Source: Oegoconia quadripuncta
Lineage: Eukaryota > Arthropoda > Insecta > Lepidoptera > Autostichidae
Assembly: GCA_949316235.1 (NCBI GenBank)
Contig: OX438741.1
Location: forward strand, 24,270,324 to 24,334,323
Direction: 5' to 3'
DNA: 64,000 nt
Part shown: piece by piece, positions 36,642 through 48,600 of the stretch
Layout of the letters: each line of letters begins with the position of its first letter
How positions within the stretch are numbered: position 1 is the stretch's first letter
Translations under genes and position numbers: made by a program
The notes under the pieces: generated by a model
The model's database searches: none
The model's input: only the letters and a program-made list of their open reading frames with translations
What the model was told of the DNA's origin: nothing

Positions 36642-39600
36642 CTGTGAACAAAATAACAGTAAGAAACATTAAAACATAAAATTGTAATTGATTTTTAGAG
36701 ACTGCTTATCTATTAATATAACACGTTCACGGACACTGAACCAGACACATAGATGTTTTAATGTTATTACGTCTATAGGCGTTCCTTGTCCGCCAACGTG
36801 TTAAAAGAAGATTGTATAAAAAATCAATAGAAAGAGCTCAAATATGCTTGGACGAACAAACGACATAATTTCACTTCACATCACACCTAAAGTGTGTAGA
36901 AGTCCACTGCTGGAAAGGCGCGACTTGTATATTTCCATTATACGGGGATGTTGGCGCCCATAATGGTATTTAGATGTCCCTTGGCTAGTAACCACTACCT
37001 TACTTATGTTTCTAAATCTACCACCAAGCAGAGGACTCCCATCATTTTCCATCAATTCTTGTATATGTTGCCCGCGAATTGGTCCGCATAGTCAACATTA
37101 ATATGGGCACAGTATAATTACAACAGACATAAAGAGTAAGGGGGGATTAAAATGTTTTTAAAAAGAGGAATCGTATTTGTCCTAGTCAAATAAAAAGCAC
37201 GGATTTTTTAGACAAAGGTTTTTAGGTAGTGGTAATACATTTAAGACAACGTATCAAAAAATACTCGAAGTAATTGATATAGCGGCGACGCTTTACCGCT
37301 GGAGTTCTTCGACTGTTTGAAACAAAATAGCCGCAGATATGTAGCCAGTCCTCAAAATAAGTTGAAGACTCTTCTTGGTGAGGACGTTTCCGCCATCTAC
37401 CTCATTATCACTTAACATCAAGTGTGATTGTGTCGGGTATCATCAACAGCCCGTAAACATCCCACTGCAGGGATATAGGCCTTCTCTCGTATAATGAGGG
37501 AGTATGGGTAATAGTCCGCAACGCTGGCCAATACGGGTTGGGGACTTAATAAGAATAAGAATCATTTATTTGACCCATTTAGCGACACACATATTATTCT
37601 TACATGTGAAAATATACACAGTGAAATTGGAACCAAGTGAGATAAAAGTAGTACACAAAACAGTTTCATGTAATAGGATAGGTACTCCTATCTCATAATG
37701 CAGTTACAAAATACAATAAAAAAAAACCTAAGCAATGTTTCACTTATAGACTAAAGTCCTTAAAAATTAATTTTCAGTGTCGCAAAGTGGTATCAAAGAA
37801 GATCTCCTTTTCAGCATAAGTTGTTTCATATGCCTTTGAAGTTTTATTTCTCAGGCATGCAGGTTTCCTCACGATGTTTTTCCTTCACCGTTTAAGAGCA
37901 GTCGGATAAATGCACATAAGTAATTAAATTAAATTTAAAAACTCATTGGTACATGATCTGCCTGGGAATCGAACTCGGACATTGGGTACATTGGGAGACC
38001 GTGCCTTAACCGCTGAGCCACCGACCACACGTGTCGGGTATAATGGGAAATAATGGTACGATTTTTGAGTTTTTACTCTCTCAACTACATTTTTAAAACA
38101 GACTTCACACAAACGGCTTCCAAACTAATTTTTTTAATATAAAATATTCTGCAAATCTACTCAGACACAACTCGCATCTGAATCCACATGAGCCCTAAGT
38201 GACCACTGGAACTTTCACCGCAGATTCACACACGAGCCACATTTATAAACAAGTTCACAGAATAACCACGCAGTAGATACTAGAACTCCTAAGAATTTAT
38301 TCTGAGCTGCGAGTGAAATATTGCGTATGTTGAAACTCAAAACTCGATCTCAACTTCGCAAACTTACTTTTCACGTCCAATGCCAGAATCCTTAAAACCA
38401 CCGAAAGGAATTTGTGAACTGGCGAGCAGGTAGTTGTTTACCCTGAAATACACAAATACATGTCTTCTTTATATTGTTTTATTGTAAAATATAGAAGACT
38501 ATAAACTAAATAAATGTAGACAAAACAGAAGTCATTCACAAATCCCCAAATGTTTGATAACGTGGTACCTAGTTAAAATTTTGTATTTTATGCTTAGAAA
38601 AAGACGAAGGCTTATTTGAAAATTACCTACAAAGCCTAAAAGCTATTTACCACAGTATTATTATTCTAATTCGTACGCAGAAATAAAACAGATTATAAAA
38701 ATGTATAAAAAATTAGCTGCCATAATATATTTTTATGACTATTAGTCGCTGACGACGTCTGACGAGATGGGTTCTCGAGCATTGATGTTACAGTCTCAAG
38801 GAATACTTTTTTTATTGATTTAGCAAACGCGTTTGATTTTGTTTTTGTTTTTAGTTCGTCACTATAGAGTCGCTGACCAATATTGGCGTATATAATCTGT
38901 AGGCTGTCATACAATGAAAATGATTTATTGCAACAGCTTAAGTCCACAAAACAATGTTTTTTGTTGTGTAGACTTAAGCTGTTTAAGTCAATTAAATAAT
39001 AAATTGTTTAAGCAGTTGCAACAAATCATATGATATCATCTTATGCTTATTACATAATAGGGTTGAGACTTTCTAGTAAGTATGAGAATAGCTGTGACAT
39101 AAAACTTCGCTCTTCCATAGCAAACAGTTTTCAAACGTACGTAGAAGTAAGCATTAGGTACAAAAATAGCTTTACAATAAATCCTTATTATAAAAAACTG
39201 ATACTTTTCCAAAAATATGCCTAACTTTTATGTCGTGTTTGTGGTGTGATGTGTGTGTGGGGTGAGTATGTGTGTGGTGAGTATGTGTGTGTTTGTGTGG
39301 TTGTGTTTGCATGTGGTAGCCCTACGATTTGTGTCTTGGGATCATGAAGCTTTTATAAATTAAGATCTGTAGCACTACTGCGTTCTGACCAATAGAAGAT
39401 TATTAAGATAAATCGCTTTGTCTGAAAGTCTGAAAAATTATTTCACTTGCAGGCTGGAATCATAATGAAAGAGTTTTTACGATAATATGTAGACACAACA
39501 GTACATGTCAGGTTTACTGCACCAATAGAAAGTATTTCAGATACATAAAAACATTATACAATATAGTGGTCTTATCACATTCATAATAAATACTATCTAT

Positions 39601-42600
39601 TTGTAAAATGCGCATACTACAGGGAGTGTTTTATAGCGGTAACGATATAACACACGCAAGCAAAGTCGTAACGCACGCTTAAAGCTAATTTATCATAAAA
39701 TTCATAGAATGACCTCTGGGGCCCACTTCTCGATTTCAATTGGTAAGACACGTATATGCAAGTGCAAAAGGGACAATCATTCAATGTCTACCGCAATTCA
39801 AATGACATGTTCGCGAGAGTCGAGCCCAATAGATGAATATTTTTTAACACATATTACATCAGTAGCCTTTGAAAAGACTGGACATAAGCTTCTCCCATGG
39901 AGAGATATTGCTTCGCTTTTCATAGGAGGATTTGCCCTAATCGCCACGCTAGGAAGGCGGGTTGGTGATCACAGATTACATCTGCCTATCACTGGTCCAT
40001 GCTGTTATGCTCACTGTCATTTAGTCGCCTTTTACGACACCCACGAAAAGAGGCGTGCCTCCATTGTGGAGGGTGTGTTTGTGGACACGGCGCAGCACAC
40101 ATTATAGAGCAGTGCCTAGCGTGGACGGAACCCCGCGCCGTCTTGTGCACGGCGATAGGAGGCGACCTCTCGCTTCCGGTCCTGGTCAATGCCATGGTCA
40201 GCAGCGAGAAGGCCATGGATTGCAGTTGCGACCTTCAATGGAACGTCATATCGCTGAAGGAAATGGCGGAGCGACAGCGAGAGGCTGACGTTAAGGAAGT
40301 TGTCCATAATGCACGCTAACTTCGGTGAAACCATTATAGGCATCAATGAACTTTGTATAACAATGAACCATACCATACCATATTTCGGACACTTACACCA
40401 ATCATCTAGTCCCAAACAAAGCAAAGCTTGTACTATGGATACTAGATAACGGATAAACATATATAAATATTTATATAAACATCCATGACTCAGGGATAAA
40501 TGTTCATATTCATCACACAAACATTTACCCGTCGCGGTATTCGAACCCGCAACTGTTGGTTTCGCCGACAGGGACACTATCCACTACACCAATCGGTCAT
40601 CACCAAATGAACGATGCAGCGGCTCGCAACGCATAATGTGGCATCGCTCTAACTCACCAAACAGTACCGGCCTCGGAGTGTCTGCTGAATTGCAGAACAT
40701 TATTCACATTGTTGGTGAATATACCAGCTGCAAGTCCATAGTTGGTGTTGTTGGCTCGGTCGATCACTTCCTCCAGGGTATCGAACTTCAGGATACTCTG
40801 AACAGGACCGAATATCTGCGAGGAAGTAATAAAGTAAATTAATGTAAGCTCCCATATTACTCGACAATAGACAGAATATAAAAGGGGATATTAGTTAGTT
40901 AAAAATCTAATCTAATCTAATCTAACTAATATTATAAACTAGCTTTCCGCCCGCGGCTTCGCCTGCGTTGAATAGTTTTATCGCGGAAATTTGTTTAACC
41001 CGCGGGAACTATTCACTTTGTCTTGATAAAAAGTATCCTATGTTTTAATCCTGGGTATGGTTTACCTATATACCAAATTTCATCCAAATCCATTCATCCG
41101 TTTCGCCGTGATTGAGCAACAAACAAACAAACATCCAAACTTTCGCATCTAACTAATATTATAACTGCGAAAGTTTGGATCTTTCGCACTTGAAACTTTC
41201 GCATCTAACTAATATTATAACTGCGAAAGTTTGGATCTTTCGCACTTGAAACTTTCGCATCTAACTAATATTATAACTGCGAAAGTTTGGATCTTTCGCA
41301 CTTGAAACTTTCGCATCTAACTAATATTATAACTGCGAAAGTTTGGATCTTTCGCACTTGAAACTTTCGCATCTAACTAATATTATAACTGCGAAAGTTT
41401 GGATCTTTCGCACTTGAAACTTTCGCATCTAACTAATATTATAACTGCGAAAGTTTGGATCTTTCGCACTTGAAACTTTCGCATCTAACTAATAGTATAA
41501 CTGCGAAAGTTTGGATCTTTCGCACTTGAAACTTTCGCATCTAACTAATATTAAGCTACGTCGTTATTTTCCATATTTTTGGTTTTTATTATTTATTAAT
41601 TTAAATGTCCTCTTCATTTAATATTATAAAAGTAGTATTATAAAACTAAATAAGTAATTTTATTTGATAAATAAATGGTTTAAATTTAAGCATAAAAGTC
41701 CCAATAAATTATTACGCTAAATATATTTAAGTCATTGTTTGGACAGCGTTAGCTTTGTTTATCAGTTTACCGGTCGCTTTGGAAATCTATGGGGGAGGCA
41801 TATAATCAGCAGTGGACGTCCTGTGACTGATATTATTGTGATGAAATATAACAATTTTCTCACAAATTCTACGACATGTTATTCATAATATAGTCATATA
41901 GAAATTTACACCTTTCTCATAAATAAAATAAGACTTCCTAACTCTTTTTAGCTAAACTCGACCTTTCGACGCCTTATGCAAAGTGCGAGCGAACTACGTA
42001 GTATTCCAACATACCTCATCTTGAGCGATGATCATGTCCTCAGTGACGTCAGCAAAGACTGTCGGCTCTACATAATAACCTTTAGACCCAATACGTTTTC
42101 CGCCGGTCAACAACTTAGCTCCCTCCTGTTTACCCTTTTCGATGTAATCCAGGACCTTGTTCAGGGTCGCCTCGTCAGTCTGTCAAATGATAAACGCAAC
42201 ATGCTTAGTATTCTGTGAGGCTCCACATTGGTCACCGGCACAATATAAGCCGAGTGCTAAAACGTGCCCGGACGCAATAATAGCCCGAGAGAAATTTGTC
42301 CGGATAAACCGTGCGGAATTGATTTAACTATTAATTTTGGTTAACCACGGATATAAGAGTAATGGTCGGCCAAAGAAAAGATGGATGGATTGTGAACGAT
42401 ATGGGTAAAAAGGGAGTGCATACTGAGATGACGGCTTTTAAAGGGAAATGGAAGATAAAGTAGGAATATTGGGTAATCACTGAAATCAAACTAAAGCGGT
42501 TGTGATTCGATGGAAACGAATGTATCTACATCCTGTTGAACCTATTCGCAAGTTCAAAGTAGGTCAGCGAGCTATGGAGAGGGCTCTGTTCGGAATTTCC

Positions 42601-45600
42601 TTATTGGATATATAATCCGAAAGGAAGGCATCCGTCGAAGAACGAAGGATACCGACATAGAAATGGCAGTGGTTAGGCCCATAGCTGTCACAGAACCGAT
42701 GGCCGTTATGGTAAAGGAGTTAAGTGGAGGTAGCCGTAGGTTGGTGCCCCATGATGGATGAACCATAGTGACTTGAAAAGGTAGCCGGCAGGCTGGGGAT
42801 CAGATGCAGTAGTGTGCTTCAGAAAATGCCCATCTCCAGTAGTGATTGAAAACAAGCTGACGATACGAAAATAAATTGCACTAAAACATAAAGAAAATCA
42901 ATCGACGTCCCGCAAGTTACACTTTCTTTCTGATCATGTACTCCAGATGCCTGTCCCGTAGATATCTGGTATCTGCCAGAACGATAGTTAATTAACTTAT
43001 TACAGCGTATGTACACACTTTTTTATTTGGTACCAAATCCTTGCAACAAATGTCACAGAAGCAACTGATTTATCACCATTTGGCATTATTGGATAGTCTT
43101 GTTACCAACTCTAACAATCTGAACAATAATAAACTAACAAACTTATTATAACTTTGCTTGTGATAGATGACATACCTACAACTGGTTAAGGACTTTTTAT
43201 GTCCTTCAATTCCATATAAATAAATAATATTCGATAAATTCACCTTGTATGCTTGGCAGTTTAGGGTGATGGATGATTTGTCAATTGTCGCCTTCCACTT
43301 ACATCAGACAAAAGATTTATAGCATAAAATTACCACGTGAACACGTTATAAAATGTATTTTAACAATTTTTGCTCATTCACAAAACTGACTCTTCAGAGA
43401 AAAACGTGCAAGAAACTAAAGGGTTGGTCTTTTACAATAGACTGAATATAGTTACAGTTCACTTTCAACTTCCGAAATACTTGGTGTGAATTTAAAGTGA
43501 CAGTGTATTTCCTACTGGTATCCATGTGTTCTAAATAAATTCAAAATCAAATAATAATTATCTGTTCTTAGAGTATAGAGTTAACATTTTGTGGCAATTG
43601 GACAATTTGTTTACCAGGAAATCAACAAACAAGAACATTCTACTGCTGGGTGTAGCCTCTCTTAAGTGGGCTTCACTATCATGGGAGAATATTCCCTGTG
43701 AACTCCATCAGCCATGACGCAGCTTCCAATATTGTTCAATACTTTATATTCACGCATGACTAATCACTTTTACGACATCCAAGGTAAAAAATTAAAGAAA
43801 AAAAAACCCTTTTAAAAACAAGCTTTTATTATTTGTTTATAAAATGAACTAAAAAGTTAAAAATAAATTAACTCTAAAAAGAAATATAACACTTTGTAAC
43901 TTGATTGTAACCTTTAACGACAAATAAGCGTCTTCGTCTAGGACAAAATAATTCCATATTGTACAAATTTATTTAATTTTAACACTAAAACTTTTCACCA
44001 TACATAATTATTCAATCTCGTCCCCCCTCTTTATCATAGTCCCCATTTATAAATGAAAGCGTGTTACATTTAATACAACACAACATTTTCCTCAAGCTAT
44101 CACAATGTAACACGCTTTCATTTATAAATGGGGACTATGATAAAGAGGGGGGACGAGATTGAATAATTATGTATGGTGAAAAGTTTTAGTGTTAAAATTA
44201 AATAAATTTGTACAATATGGAATTATTTTGTCCTAGACGAAGACGCTTATTTGTCGTTAAAGGTTACAATCAAGTTACAAAGTGTTATATTTCTTTTTAG
44301 AGTTAATTTATTTTTAACTTTTTAGTTCATTTTATAAACAAATAATAAAAGCTTGTTTTTAAAAAGGTTTTTTTTTCTTTAATTTTATTTTTAACTTTTT
44401 AGTACCTCTATTTACACGAATCAAACGAGACCAAACTCGATGGGGTTGCGTCGTTTAATTACGGAGTTCCTATGGCCACCTTCCGGCTCCAACATCAGAC
44501 CCTGGTTACCATATAGTATCAAAGTACTCGTCAAGACTAATCCAATGAGCCCAAACTCGATGGGGTTGCGTCGTTTAATTACGGAGTTCCTATGGCCACC
44601 TTCCAACTCCAACATCAGACCCTGGTTACCATATAGTATCAAAGTACTCGTCAAGACTAATCCAATGAGCCCAAACTCGATGGGGTTGCGTCGTTTAATT
44701 ACGGAGTTCCTATGGCCACCTTCCAGCTCCAATATCAGACCCTGGTTACCATATAGTATCAAAGTACTCGTCAAGACTAATCCAATGAGCTCAAACTCGA
44801 TAGGGTTGCATCGTTTAATTACGGAGTTCCTATGGCCACCTTCCGGCTCCATCATTAGACCCTGGTTACCATATAGTATCAAAGTACTCGTCAAGACTAA
44901 TCCAATGAGCTCAAACTCGATAGGGTTGCATCGTTTAATTACGGAGTTCCTATGGCCACCTTCCGGCTCCATCATCAGACCCTGGTTACCATATAGTATC
45001 AAAGTACTTGTCAAGATGAATCTAATGAGCTCAAACTCGATAGGGTTGCATCATTTAATTACGGAGTTCCTATGGCCACCTTCCAGCTCCATCATCAGAT
45101 CAGCTCTATGTCACAATAACATTGCATTGTCATCCGATTTATACATGCATTCTAAATTTCAGCTCAATCGGAAACCGGGAAGTGGATCAAATTTAAGTTG
45201 CAAGATTTGATTACAGACAACGGGACAGGTGAAAGTAAATAAAAGCTTGTAATAAAATGATTGGTTTTATTCATTTTCATTGGTGTCGATTCGAATGTAC
45301 ATCAACTAAACTAAACTAAAACCAGTATTGGAGTGGTGCCGTCGCATCGTACTATTCCAGGGAGAAAGAGACTGGTTTTAGTTTAATTTAGTTTAGTTGG
45401 AGTACATCCAAATCGACACCATTGTCATGAAATGCCTCAGTATCGTGTAGGTAATTACCTACTAATTATTCTCTAGTTTGCTACTAAGCCCTATGTCTAA
45501 TATACCTGAGGTCCTTGTTGTGTGTCTGGTTCTACAGGATTGCCCACTTTAATAGTTTTGGCATGAGCTACCGCCCTCTTCACGAACTCGTCGTAGATAC

Positions 45601-48600
45601 TGGACTGCACGTACAGTCTAGATGCGGCTATACACATTTGGCCAGAGTGAGAGAACACACCACGAGCGGCAACCGGCACGGCTATATTCACTGTAACAAA
45701 AAATATCAAGTGGTCATCATCTGCCCATTTAGGCCACTACTCAATATAGCCTCCCCCAAGGTTTTCTATTGTGAATGATCACATACTGCTGCGCGTTCAG
45801 TTATTAGCTACTTATAGTCGTGGTCCGTCTTATGCTGCAATCATGCAGGTTCATGATCGCGATTCGAGAACTTTAATACTCCAACGACCATCACTTTGAT
45901 GAGCGATATGGCCTGCCCATCAACATTCATTTTATCATTATTCAACAATCATTTTAATTTCAATTCAATTAATTCAATTCGATTTAATTCAATTCTTTAT
46001 TGCATTCCAAAATGTGTGTATAGGTGGTCATATAAAAAAAAACAATAGTTCATTATGGACTCTATCTGGCACAACAATTAGGAGAGAGGAGGACGATTTT
46101 TACTGAGCATTACGATATACTAGCTTTCCAACCGCGACTTCGCCTGCGTGGAATAGCTTTATCGCAGATATGTTTAATTTGTTTATCCCGCGGGAACTGC
46201 TCACTTTATCGGGATAAAAGGTATCCTTGCTTAATCCAGGGTATTTTCTATCTAGCTAGGTATATACGAAATTTCATCCAAATCGGTTCAGCAGCAGCAG
46301 CAGTCAACAAACAAACATCCAAACTTTCGCATTTATAATATTAGTTAGATTAGATTATATTATATTACCAAAATATTAATTCACAATTAGTTTATCATTT
46401 AAACAGTCCTCAATTGTATAAATGTTATTACATTTATTAGTTAAAAATTGCTTCAGAATTGTGGTGACGTACTTCCAACCTCGGGAACTCTAAAGCTGTC
46501 TTGTAAATGGTTGTACTAATTATCTTAACAGGTAGAATAAAATAATGTTTATCGTCAATTTTCTTCATGTGACAATCTTCTTCATTAACCTTCGAAATTT
46601 AAACTTATTTAAAGTTATATTCCTATATATTACCCACATCTAAAAAACATTGTAACACAGACTTTTAGGCAATTCAAGATAGACAAAACATTTATTTGTT
46701 TATTACAAAAACACACAAAAATATTCGACCCACAATAATTCTGCTTGATGTTATAGTTTTCGAAATACAGCCTTATTTCACAGTAGTAATTTAAAAATAA
46801 AAAGTTCGCTTCTTTATTATTACAGTCCTTAATTCTGAGGGTCTAATTCAAATGTTACATAAACAATGTGAAGGATAATAAATTATTTCCGTAAAGAGAG
46901 TCAGAAGTTACTGCTCTGTCGGAAAACCAATTTCATGTAAAAACACGTTGGTACCGCGTTAGAAACCATCCTGTATGATAGTAGGTACATATAGGTAGAG
47001 ATGGTTCAAAGAGGGGATTAAATTACTCTGGACTAGGATTGTGGATTAGAGTGTAAGTAGCTTAAGTGATCTTACGGTCATTTAAAACCGGCAATTTTTA
47101 AACATTATTTATCAAATGTACAGATAGGTTGATGATAGTGTGCATATACCAGCCCCCCTGTCAGGCGCGATAAAAGTCTGTCGCACGAGATAATATTAAG
47201 TAATTGGACATAATAATTTTGTAAATTTTATAAAGTACAATAAACCATTTATACAGACAAACAAGCTCCAAGTCCAGCTCATTCGCTTGGACGAAATAAA
47301 AAATGAAAAATGAAAATGATTTATTGCAACAGCTTAAGTCTACAAAACTATGTTTTTTTGTTTTGTAGACTTAAGCTGTTTACATACATACATAATAGAG
47401 TCGAGACTTTCTAGTAAGTATGAGAATAGGTACCTGTGACATAAAACGTCGCTCTTCCATAGCAAACAGTTTTGAAACGTACGTAGAAGTAAGCATTAGG
47501 TACAATAATAGCTTTACAATAAATACTTATTATAAAAAAACATGCCATGCCTTTTTTTTATGCACAACGTGTTGGTATTTGACCTCAATCACACCTGATG
47601 TTAAGTGAAGATGAGGCCGGAGGTGGAAGCGTACTCACCCGGAAACCCAAATATTTGGGGAACTGGCTATCTTATCTCTGACAACCGGAACACAACAATG
47701 CTATTAACATTGCTATTTGGCGGCAGATTTAGATAAGATGGTGGTAGCTAGCCAGGCGGACATTTAAAATGCCCTACCACTAACCAAACCGAGTACTAAA
47801 CATATACCCCGCTGGGGATCGAACCCGCGACCTCCGATTCGTAAACCCTATGTTGTTTACATTGAGCCACGGAGGCGATTAAACGTCTAGGTTCTATGTC
47901 ATGCTACGCAGGCAGGCGACAAAGATTATAGTTTAGCTACCTACTTGTGACGATTATATCTTGACATTGATACGGAATTGTTGAAATTGTCTCGATAAGG
48001 TTACAGATATCATTTTAAGATATATTTCGACATTATACTCATAGGTATAGATCTCTCGACATTTTTACTATTTCATCGTATTAAATAAAGAAATCCTAAG
48101 AAAAAACACTCTCACTTCATTAATTGGATTTTGGATCACCTCTAAGGAAATCTTTGTTTAATTACAATAATAATTATTCCGACGGCGGATCAAGGGCGTG
48201 AAAGGATAACGATAAACCGCTACCTTAGCCAGGGGTGCAAGTTCAAGCTTGCGGATAGCCCCAAGCTTGGGGAAGCCATTGTATTGTAAATAACTTTCGC
48301 TGAATACTTAGTAAATGAATCCAAATTTTATAGTAAACAAAAGAGTCCCAACATTGTCCTATCTCATCCAACTAAACAATTTTCCTGTCGGTTTTTCGTG
48401 ATCATCTGCAACACTCCCACAAACCACGCTATGCTGTGTGCATGAGAAAAAATATTATGTCTTTCTAAGTAAGTAGATTGGAAATATCTTGTAAGGAAAG
48501 CGATAGACTAATAAAGTTATGCGGGGTGAAATTAAATTCGTATAATTCCTGTTTAATGGTAATTCCACTCCTTATTACGAACAACTTTTCACTAGGAACC

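Noticed and set aside
40560..40600. True tRNA gene (also at 2370, 13600, 23560, 27990, 47840, 61300)
   Set aside because: Only box A- and box B-like heads are present and each continues into a SINE body found in several copies. No complete cloverleaf was seen.
41144..41555. CRISPR-like array
   Set aside because: Units are contiguous 56-bp copies with no unique spacers, in eukaryotic intron DNA.
44421..45210. Long ORFs of 197 and 256 codons on opposite strands as genes
   Set aside because: They follow the 120-bp minisatellite, whose period is a multiple of three. Peptides are pure 40-residue repeats on both strands and lie in an ALDH intron.
45515..45778. Plus-strand ORF of 87 codons
   Set aside because: Antisense shadow of ALDH-A exon 7.
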